From: Streptomyces humi
GTDB lineage: Bacteria; Actinomycetota; Actinomycetes; Streptomycetales; Streptomycetaceae
DNA: 64,000 nucleotides
Reading direction: 5' to 3'
Assembly (NCBI RefSeq): GCF_001005085.2
Contig: NZ_LBMU02000044.1
Coordinates: 1-64,000 of the forward strand
Every line of letters starts with the position of its first letter. Positions within the stretch are counted from its first letter, which is position 1. This document shows, piece after piece, positions 56,039 through 63,558 of the stretch. Both the position numbers and the translations under genes were made by a program. Below the pieces are notes generated by a model. That model saw only the letters and a list, made by a program, of their open reading frames with translations. It had not been told where the DNA came from and did not search any database.

Positions 56039-57247
56039 TTAAACAGTGAGGGCGGGCTGCCGCAGCAGCTCGGCGCGGTAGCGGGCGGCGGCCGCGGCGA
56101 CGGCCTGGCCGCCGAGCGCGACGACCCCGACGAGCAGGCCGTCGCGGTGGTAGCCGACGAGGACGTCCCCGTCCGGATCGCCGTCGAGGACCCGGACATC
56201 GCCCTTGCCGAGCAGGGGCGCTCCGAAGGACTGGAGCCGGAAGTCGTGCTGGTCGCTCCAGAACGTGGGCAGCGGCGCGAAGGGCGGCAACTCCGGCTCG
56301 TCGCCGTGCAGATGACCGACCAGCCCCTTCGCCGCGTGCTTCGCCGAGTCCGTCGGGATCGACCAGTGCTCGACCCGGCGGGGTACGCCGTCGTAGCGGG
56401 CGTTGGGGAACCGCGCCACATCACCGACGGCCACGACCTCGGGACGTCCGCCCACCCGCAGCAGCGGGTCGGTCAGCACGCCGTCGCGCAGGTCGAGTCC
56501 GTTGCCGTCGAGCCACTCCGTGTTGGCGACCGAGCCGACCGACTCCACGACCACGTCGGCGGGGAGTACGGAGCCGTCGTCCAGCACCACGCCGGTGACC
56601 CGGTCGTCGCCGGCGAACCCGGCGACCCCGGCACCGAGCACGAAGCGCACCCCGCGCTGCTCGTGCCGCCTGCGCAGCGACCGGCCCAGCAGTTCCCCGA
56701 GCGGGCCGGCCATGGGCAGCGGCAGCGGATCGACGACCGTCACCTCCGCCACCCCGAGGCCCACCGCGGTCGCGGCCACCTCGCAGCCGATGAACCCCGC
56801 GCCGACCACCACGACCCGGGCACCGGGCCGGGTCAGCGCCGCGCGCAGGCCCTGGGCGTCGTCGAGGGTGCGGACCGTGTGCCGGCCGGCCGCCGGCCCG
56901 GCGCACCTCAGGCGCCGCGGGCGCATCCCGGTGGCGACGACCAGTCCGTCGTACGACAGCACGCTGCCGTCGTCGAGCCGGACCGTGCGCCGGTCCAGCC
57001 GGGCGGCGACGGCCTTCCTCCCCAGCCGCCACTCGACGTCCGCGACACTCGCGCGCGGCCGGAAGGCGAGGGACTCGAAGGGTGCCCGGCCGGCCAGGAC
57101 CTCCTTGGACAGGGGCGGCCGGTTGTACGGCATGTGCGGTTCGTCGCCGACGAGGGTGATCGCGCCGGTCCAGCCGGCCGCGCGCACCTGCTCGGCGGCG
57201 CGCAGGCCGGCCATGGAGGCACCGGCCACGACGATGCGGGGGCTCAC
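56039..57247 (-). CDS. FAD-dependent ferredoxin reductase
   Basis: A 402-residue two-dinucleotide-binding-domain flavoprotein. The FAD motif GASMAGLRAAEQ is at residues 9-20. The NAD(P)H motif GAGFIGCEVA lies near 150, and GDVARF near 285 binds FAD. It resembles putidaredoxin-reductase-type enzymes that feed ferredoxins of P450 systems. GTG 57247 is two bases from the ferredoxin stop. It forms, with the ferredoxin and the P450 across the divergent promoter, a complete three-component monooxygenase. Confidence 0.9.
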   Translation of the reverse strand: MSPRIVVAGASMAGLRAAEQVRAAGWTGAITLVGDEPHMPYNRPPLSKEVLAGRAPFESLAFRPRASVADVEWRLGRKAVAARLDRRTVRLDDGSVLSYDGLVVATGMRPRRLRCAGPAAGRHTVRTLDDAQGLRAALTRPGARVVVVGAGFIGCEVAATAVGLGVAEVTVVDPLPLPMAGPLGELLGRSLRRRHEQRGVRFVLGAGVAGFAGDDRVTGVVLDDGSVLPADVVVESVGSVANTEWLDGNGLDLRDGVLTDPLLRVGGRPEVVAVGDVARFPNARYDGVPRRVEHWSIPTDSAKHAAKGLVGHLHGDEPELPPFAPLPTFWSDQHDFRLQSFGAPLLGKGDVRVLDGDPDGDVLVGYHRDGLLVGVVALGGQAVAAAAARYRAELLRQPALTV

Positions 57248-57249
57248 GG

Positions 57250-57438
57250 TCAGCCCTCGATCCGGATGGCCTGGAGCGGGCAGACGTCGGCCGCTTCCTC
57301 GACCTCGTCGCGCAGGGCGTCGTCCGGGTCGGAGACGTGGACGAGGTGGCCGGCGTCGTCCAGGGAGAAGACGTCGGGGGCCGCGAAGACGCACTGGCCG
57401 TGGTCCTGGCACTTGTTCATGTCGACGACGACCTTCAT
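57250..57438 (-). CDS. 3Fe-4S ferredoxin for P450
   Basis: A 62-residue ferredoxin. Cysteines are at 10, 16 and 53 (CQDHGQC ... DVCPLQAI). The position of the missing fourth ligand is His13, as in the 3Fe-4S ferredoxins that serve actinobacterial P450s. ATG 57438 follows AGGAGG. First gene of the long minus-strand operon, reading from the promoter at 57588-57560. Confidence 0.92.
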   Translation of the reverse strand: MKVVVDMNKCQDHGQCVFAAPDVFSLDDAGHLVHVSDPDDALRDEVEEAADVCPLQAIRIEG

Positions 57439-57545
57439 GGCCGGTCCTCCTGAGGGAGCGGAAGCGAAGGGAGGGGGAAGTGGGCCCGGCCGGCCGTGCC
57501 GACCGGGCCCTGCCAACGGGTGGCGGCGGACCACCACCCGAACTC

Positions 57546-57559
57546 GTTTGGCTTCAAAC
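57546..57559. promoter_or_regulatory. Operator copy A, GTTTGGCTTCAAAC
   Basis: Palindrome GTTTG-GCTT-CAAAC immediately downstream of the minus-strand -10, so it covers the predicted start of the ferredoxin operon. Identical to operator B at 57653-57666. Confidence 0.8.
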
Positions 57560-57588
57560 AAGGTAGGCAGGCGTCACCCCCTGGTCAA
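57560..57588 (-). promoter_or_regulatory. Promoter of the ferredoxin-to-FAH operon
   Basis: Minus strand TTGACC (57588-57583), 17 bases, TACCTT (57565-57560). The predicted start falls in operator A. This is a well-formed vegetative promoter arranged for repression. Confidence 0.7.
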
Positions 57589-57592
57589 TAGC

Positions 57593-57606
57593 TATCCGGA
57601 TGGATA
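57593..57606. promoter_or_regulatory. Central dyad TATCC-GGAT-GGATA between divergent promoters
   Basis: TATCCGGATGGATA lies midway between the two divergent -35 boxes. Part of it, GATGGATA, also occurs (on the minus strand) upstream of the permease, 51060-51053. It could be a second regulator site, perhaps for an activator. Confidence 0.35.
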
Positions 57607-57625
57607 AATTCTTTCCGCCACCCTC

Positions 57626-57654
57626 TTGCGGCAGGGTGCGCCCCTGCCTACCGT
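57626..57654 (+). promoter_or_regulatory. Promoter of the glutamine-synthetase-like/P450 operon
   Basis: TTGCGG (57626-57631), 17 bases, TACCGT (57649-57654). The predicted start is inside operator B. The arrangement mirrors the opposite promoter: CTGCCTACC precedes the operator on each strand. Confidence 0.6.
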
Positions 57655-57666
57655 TTGGCTTCAAAC
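57653..57666. promoter_or_regulatory. Operator copy B, GTTTGGCTTCAAAC
   Basis: Second exact copy of the 14-bp palindrome, overlapping the end of the plus-strand -10 and the transcription start. Leader to the GTG at 57786 is about 125 bases. Confidence 0.8.
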
Positions 57667-57785
57667 AGCAGGCCGGAGAGCGGCAGCGCTATCGCGCCCC
57701 CGGCCTCGGCACCTCCCCCGCCCGCCTCTCGGACCCCGGTCCCCGCAGGCGCTGCCCCGACGTCCGTCCGCCCGAGGAGACAACG

Positions 57786-59135
57786 GTGAGCGATCAAGAC
57801 CTGTCAGAAGTCCGCCGGCACATGGACCGGCTCGCCGCCGACGGCATCGATGTCGTCCGGGTGACCTATCCCGACCTGATCGGCACCGACCGGGCCCGTG
57901 ACGTGCTCCTGGAGGAGCTGCCGCGGGCGGTGGAACACGGCCTCGCCTTCTGCCGGGCCGTCTACCACACCAGCCCCCAGGGCGACGTCGTCCCGGTCAG
58001 CGGCGGCCTGGACGCCGGCCTGCCGGACATCTGCGTCCGGCCGGATCTCGGCACCCTGGTCGCCCTGCCCTGGGAGCCGGGCGTGGCGGCCTGTCTGGGC
58101 GACGTGGTCGATCCGGCCACCGGGGCACCGGCGCCGGAGTCGCCGCGCGACCTGCTGCGGTCGGTCCTCGACCGGTGCGGGGAGCACGGGCTGAGCCCGG
58201 TCGTCGGCCCCGAGCTGGAGTACTTCCTGTGCGAGCCGGAACCGGACGGGGGCTGGCGGCGGTACGGCGGCCACCCCGGCGTGGTCTACACGGCCGGACT
58301 GCGCGCCGACCCCGACAACCACCTGCTGCGCACCCTGCGGCAGGTGCGTGACCTCGGGATCGGGGTGCTGAGCGGCAACCACGAGTTCGACGGTGGGCAG
58401 TTCGAGATCAACCTGCTGCACTCCGGGGCGCTGTCCGCCGCCGACCGGGCGTTCCGCTTCAAGGCCGCGGTCAAGGAGCTGGCCCGGCGCGAGGGACGGC
58501 TCGCCACCTTCATGGCGAAGCCCTTCAACGACGCGGGCGGCTCCGGCTTCCATCTGCACCTGTCCTGTGCCGGCGCCGGGGACCGCAACGTCTTCGACGA
58601 CCCGTCCGGCGCGTACGGCCTGTCGGCCACCGCCCGGCACGCGATCGCCGGCGTCCTGGCCCACGCGCCCGCCCTGGCCGCGCTGCTGAACCCGACCGTC
58701 AACTCGTACAAGCGCTTCGGGCCGGACACCCTCGCCCCGTGGCTGATCGACTGGGGCCTGGACAACCGCAGCGCCATGGTCCGCGTCCCGCCCGAGCGCG
58801 GCACCGGCGCCCGGCTCGAACTGCGGCTCGGCGACGCCGGCGCCAACCCCTATCTGGCGATCGCCGCGACCACGGCCGCCGCCCTGCTCGGCGTGCTGGC
58901 CGGTGAGGAACCGCCCGCCCCGCTGGAGGGTTACGGCTACGACACCGCCAGGGCAGCCGTGCTCCCGATGGACCTGTCCGCCGCGCTGGACGCGCTGGAG
59001 GCGGACACCGCGCTCGCCGAGCTGCTCGGCAAGGACTTCACCGCCTCCTACCTGTCGTACAAGCGCAACGAGGTCGAACGCTTCCGACGGCACGTCACCG
59101 ACTGGGAGTTCACCGAGTACGCCTACCACCTGTGA
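57786..59135 (+). CDS. Glutamine-synthetase-like gamma-glutamyl-amine ligase
   Basis: A 449-residue GS-family enzyme. Metal and substrate residues are visible: GPELEYFL, GNHEFDGGQFEIN, the His in GSGFHLHLSC, NSYKRF and the Arg in RVPPERGTG. It lacks the adenylylation-loop tyrosine pattern of housekeeping GlnA and resembles PuuA/IpuC-type ligases that attach glutamate to amines. GTG 57786 follows GAGGAG. It forms an operon with the P450. I infer gamma-glutamylation of an amine before oxidation; the amine is not identified. Confidence 0.85.
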   Translation: MSDQDLSEVRRHMDRLAADGIDVVRVTYPDLIGTDRARDVLLEELPRAVEHGLAFCRAVYHTSPQGDVVPVSGGLDAGLPDICVRPDLGTLVALPWEPGVAACLGDVVDPATGAPAPESPRDLLRSVLDRCGEHGLSPVVGPELEYFLCEPEPDGGWRRYGGHPGVVYTAGLRADPDNHLLRTLRQVRDLGIGVLSGNHEFDGGQFEINLLHSGALSAADRAFRFKAAVKELARREGRLATFMAKPFNDAGGSGFHLHLSCAGAGDRNVFDDPSGAYGLSATARHAIAGVLAHAPALAALLNPTVNSYKRFGPDTLAPWLIDWGLDNRSAMVRVPPERGTGARLELRLGDAGANPYLAIAATTAAALLGVLAGEEPPAPLEGYGYDTARAAVLPMDLSAALDALEADTALAELLGKDFTASYLSYKRNEVERFRRHVTDWEFTEYAYHL

Positions 59136-59165
59136 CCACGAGCGACCACCTGTGAAGGATCAACG

Positions 59166-60440
59166 ATGACCACTGCCACCGGCGTCGAGGCGATGCGCCT
59201 CGCCGATGTCGACCTCGCGAACCTCGACAACTTCACCGACGGGGTGACCCCCTGGCGGATGTTCCACACCCTGCGGCACGAGGACCCGGTGCACTGGCAG
59301 CCGGAGGAGGCGCCCAACTCCGGTTTCTGGGCGCTGACCCGGCACGCCGACATCGCGCGGGTCGACCGGAACGCCGAGACCTTCACCTCCACGCGGTTCG
59401 TGAACCTGGAGGAGGTCGACGAGGACCAGATCAGGAAGCGCGCCTCGATCCTGGAGCTGGACGGCGTCCGCCACCGGGCGCTGCGCAGCGTGATCCAGCG
59501 CCAGTTCGGCGCCGGTGTCATCAACAGCTACACCGACTTCCTGCGCGGGCTGACGGCGAGGACGCTGGACGCGGCGCTGGCGAAGGGGCGCTTCGACTTC
59601 GTCCGCGAAGTGTCCGCCGACTTCCCCATCAACGTGCTGGCCCGTCTCCTCGACGTCCCGCCGGAGGACAACCAGCAGCTGATCGACTGGGGCAACCGCA
59701 TCATCGGCAACACCGACCCCGACTACGCGGACGTGCTGCTGCACAGCGCGGAGAGCGAGAAGTACCGCGACCTGCCGTTCCGTTCCCCCGCCTCGCTCGA
59801 AGTCTTCGCGTACGGGCGGGAGCTGGCGCGGCAGCGGCGCGGCGGCGCGGGCACGGACCTGGTCTCCAAGCTCGTCAACACCACTCCGCGCGACGGAGTC
59901 CCGCTGTCCGCGCAGGACTTCGACAACTACTTCCTGCTCCTCGTGGTGGCCGGCAACGAGACCACCCGGCACACCATCACCCACTCCATGCTGGCCCTCC
60001 TCCAGCACCCGGAGCAGCTGGCCCGTCTCCAGGACGACCCGTCGCTGATCCCGACGGCGGTGGAGGAGTTCCTGCGCTGGGCCTCCCCGGTCTACCACTT
60101 CCGGCGCACGGCGACCCGGGACGTCGAGCTCGGCGGCAAGCACATCAAGGAGGGCGACAAGGTCGTCATGTGGTACGCCTCGGGCAACCGTGACGAGGAG
60201 GTCTTCGGGAACCCGTACGACTTCGACGTGGCCCGGCAGTCCAACGACCATGTCACCTTCGGCAAGGGCAGTCCGCACCTGTGCCTGGGCAACCTGCTCG
60301 CCCGCACCGAGATCCGGATCATGTTCGAGGAGCTGATCCCCCGGCTCGCCGGGATCCGCCTGGTGGGCGAGGTGCCCCGGGTGCGCTCGAACTTCGTGAA
60401 CGGCATCAAGAAGCTGCCGGTGGAGGTGACACTCGCCTGA
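59166..60440 (+). CDS. Cytochrome P450
   Basis: A 424-residue class I bacterial P450. I-helix AGNETTRH (oxygen activation) is near residue 260, the ExxR pair is in EEFLRW, and the heme-binding loop FGKGSPHLCLGN has axial Cys373. No membrane anchor. It begins 30 bases after the ligase gene, with GAAGGA before the ATG. Electron donors are the 3Fe-4S ferredoxin and FAD reductase encoded divergently. Probable role: hydroxylation of the amine, its gamma-glutamyl amide or the arylacetate formed from it. The CYP family number cannot be given from memory. Confidence 0.92.
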   Translation: MTTATGVEAMRLADVDLANLDNFTDGVTPWRMFHTLRHEDPVHWQPEEAPNSGFWALTRHADIARVDRNAETFTSTRFVNLEEVDEDQIRKRASILELDGVRHRALRSVIQRQFGAGVINSYTDFLRGLTARTLDAALAKGRFDFVREVSADFPINVLARLLDVPPEDNQQLIDWGNRIIGNTDPDYADVLLHSAESEKYRDLPFRSPASLEVFAYGRELARQRRGGAGTDLVSKLVNTTPRDGVPLSAQDFDNYFLLLVVAGNETTRHTITHSMLALLQHPEQLARLQDDPSLIPTAVEEFLRWASPVYHFRRTATRDVELGGKHIKEGDKVVMWYASGNRDEEVFGNPYDFDVARQSNDHVTFGKGSPHLCLGNLLARTEIRIMFEELIPRLAGIRLVGEVPRVRSNFVNGIKKLPVEVTLA

Positions 60441-60446
60441 CGACGG

Positions 60447-60531
60447 GCGGCGCGGCGCGATGCGGCGCGATGCGATGCGACGCGGCGCGATGCGATGCGA
60501 TGCGACGCGGCGCGATGCGGTGCGGTGCGGT
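60447..60531. repeat. Pentanucleotide array (GCGNY)17
   Basis: Seventeen uninterrupted 5-base units of the form GCGAT, GCGAC, GCGGC or GCGGT, 85 bp in all, begin seven bases after the P450 stop codon. Only positions 4 and 5 vary. It lies between the P450 operon and the MerR-type promoter. It has no protein-coding frame that looks real. Confidence 0.9.
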
Positions 60532-60591
60532 GCCGGTCACTCCGGCCAGTCGGAGTGCCGGATCACCTCCACGAAGTCGCCGCGCGTGCGC

Positions 60592-60623
60592 TTGCCTCTG
60601 ACCCACGGGTCAGGGCTTAGCGT
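60592..60623 (+). promoter_or_regulatory. MerR-type promoter with dyad in a 20-bp spacer
   Basis: TTGCCT (60592-60597) and TAGCGT (60618-60623) are separated by 20 bases. The spacer contains CTGACCC-AC-GGGTCAG, a perfect 7-bp dyad. A long spacer with a centred dyad is the hallmark of promoters twisted into use by MerR regulators. The -10 ends six bases before the ATG at 60630, so the message is probably leaderless. Confidence 0.85.
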
Positions 60624-60629
60624 CCGGCC

Positions 60630-61631
60630 ATGAACGCGACTCATCGTGTGGTGCGGCTGACCCGCCGCCCCGCCGGCCTGCCGACAGCGGACGATCTCGC
60701 CCTGGTCCGGGCCCCCGTCCCCCGCCCCGAAGCCGGGCAAATACTGGTCCGCAACACCCATTTCCTCGTCTTCCCTGGCCTGCGCACCCTCATCGGAGGG
60801 GCGACCCGCGACGTCCCCCTCCCTCCGCTGCACCCCGGCGACACCCTGTTCGGCCCCGCTGTCGGCGAGGTGGTCGACGGGCCGCTGCCAAAGGGCCGGC
60901 TGGTGCTGCACCTTCAGGGCTGGCGGGAGTACGCGACGCCCGCCGCCGCCGAGTGCAGGCTTCTGGACGGCACCCTGCCGGACCCGGTGGCCCATCTCGC
61001 CCAGGGCTCCGCGGCGTACGGCGCACTCACCCGGCCGGCCGAGGTCCGGGAGGGCGACACCGTGCTGGTGACCGGAGCGGCCGGTGCCGTGGGCACCATG
61101 GCGGGCCAGATCGCCCGGCTGCTGGGTGCCGCCCGTGTGATCGGCAGCACCGGTTCACCGGACAAGGCGCGGCGGCTGGAACGAGAACTCCGCTACGACG
61201 CCACCGTGCTGCGCGGCACGGCCCCGGTCGACGGACCACTCGCCGCGGCGGCGCCGGACGGCATCGACGTCGTCCTGGACACCGTGGGCGGCGAACAGTT
61301 GACGGCCGCCGTCCAGGCCGCGAACCGGGGCGCCCGGATCGCCCTGGTGGGGGCGCTGGACGGTCAGCTGTCCCCCGACCGGACGGGCGCGAGCGCGCCG
61401 GCCGTGCTCGACACCTTCCGCCTGCTGACCAGAGGCATCACGGTCGCCGGCTACAACGGCCCGGACCACCCGGACGTCGAGGCGGAGTGGGAGGCCCGCT
61501 TCGGCGACTGGCTGCGGGCGGGCGAGATCCGTTTCCCGTACACACCGGTCCCCGGAATGGAACGTGCCCCGGAGGCGTTGCCGGGGCTGATCACGGGCCG
61601 CTCCTTCGGGGCGACGGTCGTGGAGCTGTAG
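60630..61631 (+). CDS. Zinc-independent MDR-family quinone oxidoreductase-like enzyme
   Basis: A 333-residue medium-chain dehydrogenase/reductase of the NADPH-dependent alkenal/one or leukotriene B4 dehydrogenase type. The Rossmann motif is VTGAAGAVGTMAGQ near residue 150, followed by GSTGSPDKA. The zinc-ligand cysteines of alcohol dehydrogenases are absent. Reactive carbonyl or quinone reduction is the usual role. It is transcribed from the MerR-type promoter and followed 17 bases later by the merR gene, so the pair is an inducible detoxification unit (inference). Confidence 0.87.
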   Translation: MNATHRVVRLTRRPAGLPTADDLALVRAPVPRPEAGQILVRNTHFLVFPGLRTLIGGATRDVPLPPLHPGDTLFGPAVGEVVDGPLPKGRLVLHLQGWREYATPAAAECRLLDGTLPDPVAHLAQGSAAYGALTRPAEVREGDTVLVTGAAGAVGTMAGQIARLLGAARVIGSTGSPDKARRLERELRYDATVLRGTAPVDGPLAAAAPDGIDVVLDTVGGEQLTAAVQAANRGARIALVGALDGQLSPDRTGASAPAVLDTFRLLTRGITVAGYNGPDHPDVEAEWEARFGDWLRAGEIRFPYTPVPGMERAPEALPGLITGRSFGATVVEL

Positions 61632-61648
61632 GACGGGGTGGAGCGGGT

Positions 61649-62074
61649 ATGCGGATCGGCGAGGCAGCGGCGGCGGCCGGCACCACACCACGCGCGCTGC
61701 GCCTGTACGAGGCCCGCGGCCTCCTTGACCCGCCGCCACGCACCTCGTCCGGTCAGCGTGAGTACGGCGCCGCGGAGGTCGCCCGGGTCCGGGTGATCCG
61801 CGGCCTCCTGGCACTGGGCCTCACCCTGGAGGACGTCCGGCGCCGTGCCCACCGGCTGGATCTCCTCGTCCCGGACCGTCCGTCGGCGTCGTGCGGCAGC
61901 CGCCCCGGTGAGTTCAGTGACGTGGTGGCCGCCCGCGTGGCCGCCCTGGACGCGGAGATCGCCCGCCTCACCCGCCTGCGGCAGGGCCTCGCCACCGCCG
62001 CGGGCCTGCCACGGCGGGAGCCCGACCCGCCTCCCCTCGCCTGCGGCGCGCCCGCCCCCGCCGTCGAGCGCTGA
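61649..62074 (+). CDS. MerR-family transcriptional regulator
   Basis: A 141-residue regulator. The N-terminal winged helix opens MRIGEAAAAAGTTPRALRLY and continues SSGQREYGAAEVARVRVI. A C-terminal coiled-coil dimer helix follows (AARVAALDAEIARLTRLR). A Cys in SASCGSR and one in LACGAP are present but not in a metal-sensor pattern. Expected to bind the dyad at 60598-60613 and activate the upstream oxidoreductase gene and itself. Confidence 0.9.
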   Translation: MRIGEAAAAAGTTPRALRLYEARGLLDPPPRTSSGQREYGAAEVARVRVIRGLLALGLTLEDVRRRAHRLDLLVPDRPSASCGSRPGEFSDVVAARVAALDAEIARLTRLRQGLATAAGLPRREPDPPPLACGAPAPAVER

Positions 62075-62081
62075 TCTCCGG

Positions 62082-62220
62082 CCACCCGGCCCGCCCCGCA
62101 GCAGCCACGGACGCGACCCGACCACCCGGCCCGCCACGCAGCACCCACGGACGCGACCCGACCACCCGGCCCCGCCCCGCAGCACCCACGGACGCGACCC
62201 GACCACCCGGCCCCGCCCTG
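62082..62220. repeat. 40-bp tandem repeat, 3.4 copies
   Basis: Units of 40, 40 and 41 bases (62082-62121, 62122-62161, 62162-62202) and a partial fourth. Each contains CCACCCGGCC and ACGGACGCGACCCGA. They fill the gap between the stop codons of merR and the convergent efflux gene. Differences between units are only a few bases. Confidence 0.9.
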
Positions 62221-62241
62221 CGCACAGGCGTGCGGCAGCCG

Positions 62242-63522
62242 TCAGTGGCCACTCGGGTCCGGCTCCCCGTGTCCCTCCCAGGGCCGGGCCAGTCCGACGA
62301 GTGCCAGCCCGGCCGCGGCCACCGCGACCAGCATGACGAGCGCCATCGGCCGGGAGCTGTCCTCCCCGAACATGCCCACCAGCGGCGCCGCGAGGGCCCC
62401 GAAGACGAACTGGAGGCCGCCCAGGAGCGCGGATGCCGCACCCGGTGCCGTGCGGCCCACCCCCTGGCCGATGCTCATGGCGCTCGGGAAGACCAGGCCG
62501 ATCCCGCCGGCCGTCACGAACAGGGTGAGCCAGGTGCCCGCGAGGGTCTCACCGGCGGTCAGCACGATCAGGACCTGCGCCAGCGCGCCCAGCAGGGCGA
62601 TGCAGACGCCTGCTGTCAGCAGGGTGTTCAGACGGGTGCCCCGCCCGGTCAGGCGGGCGAAGCAGGCCCCGCCCGCCAGCATGGCGACGGCGTTGGTGGC
62701 GAAGATCAGGGAGTACATGGTCGGAGAGACCCCGTGCAGGTTCTCGAAGACGAAACTGGAACCGCTGATGTAGGCGAACAGGGCGGCCGAGACGAGGGCG
62801 ACGACCAGGACGTACCCCATGAACGTGCGGCCGCCGAGCAGCGCGCCCATGGCCCGGAACGTTCCGGCGAGCCCGCCGCGGTGGCGGCGTTCCGGCGGCA
62901 GCGACTCCGGCACCGCCCGCACCACGGCGAACAGCAGCAGCGCGCCGAACACGGACAGCACCACGAAGACGGCACGCCAGGTGGAGACGGAGAGCACGGC
63001 ACCGCCCAGTACCGGCGCGACGACCGGCGCCACGCCGATCACCTGGGACAACACCGCGAAGTAGCGGGGCAGTTCGGGCCCGTGGAAGCGGTCCGTGAGC
63101 ACGGCCCGGGCCAGCACCATGCCCGCGGCGCCCGCGACGCCCTGAAGGAAGCGGGCGCCGGTCAGGACCGCGACGTTCGGGGCGGCGGCACAGGCGAGGG
63201 AGAACAGGACGAACCCGGCCGCACCCGCCGCCAGCAGCCGGCGGCGTCCGAGCCCGTCGCTGAGCGGGCCGATCACCAGCTGGCCGACGACGAGTCCGGC
63301 CAGGAACGCGGTCATCGTCAGCTGCACCGCCGAGCTGCTCGCCCCGAGCGCCTTGCCCAGCGCCGGGAAGCCGGGCACGTACATGTCCGTCGCGAGCGGG
63401 GCGACCGCGGTGAGCGCGCCCAGCACGGCGATCAGAGCGGTGGCCGGGCGACCGGAAGGCGCGGGCGCGGGGGTGTCGCGGACGGCGTCGACGCGGCTGC
63501 GCGAGGATGACGGAGCTACCAT
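62242..63522 (-). CDS. MFS efflux transporter, Bcr/CflA type
   Basis: A 426-residue, 12-helix drug:proton antiporter. The N-terminal helix has PLATDMYVPGFPALG, the signature of Bcr/CflA pumps (bicyclomycin, chloramphenicol-type export). Motif A is GPLSDGLGRRRLL near residue 85, and LQGVAGAAGMVLARA is motif C-like. ATG 63522 has no strong ribosome binding site. It is divergent from a MarR gene, the classical pairing of a pump and its repressor. Substrate unknown. Confidence 0.88.
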   Translation of the reverse strand: MVAPSSSRSRVDAVRDTPAPAPSGRPATALIAVLGALTAVAPLATDMYVPGFPALGKALGASSSAVQLTMTAFLAGLVVGQLVIGPLSDGLGRRRLLAAGAAGFVLFSLACAAAPNVAVLTGARFLQGVAGAAGMVLARAVLTDRFHGPELPRYFAVLSQVIGVAPVVAPVLGGAVLSVSTWRAVFVVLSVFGALLLFAVVRAVPESLPPERRHRGGLAGTFRAMGALLGGRTFMGYVLVVALVSAALFAYISGSSFVFENLHGVSPTMYSLIFATNAVAMLAGGACFARLTGRGTRLNTLLTAGVCIALLGALAQVLIVLTAGETLAGTWLTLFVTAGGIGLVFPSAMSIGQGVGRTAPGAASALLGGLQFVFGALAAPLVGMFGEDSSRPMALVMLVAVAAAGLALVGLARPWEGHGEPDPSGH

Positions 63523-63538
63523 GACCACAAAGGTAACC

Positions 63539-63556
63539 GATAGTTCACTGGCTAAC
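63539..63556. promoter_or_regulatory. Candidate MarR operator
   Basis: GATAGTTCACTGGCTAAC is an imperfect dyad (GATAG / CTAAC arms) in the short divergent region between the efflux and MarR genes. AT-rich bases around it (TTACC, TTTG on the minus strand) could be part of the efflux promoter. Confidence 0.4.
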
Positions 63557-63558
63557 AA

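Noticed and set aside
57786-59135. Primary nitrogen-assimilating glutamine synthetase
   Set aside because: Gene context (P450 operon, Puu-like genes under the same operator) and divergence from GlnA motifs favour an amine ligase.
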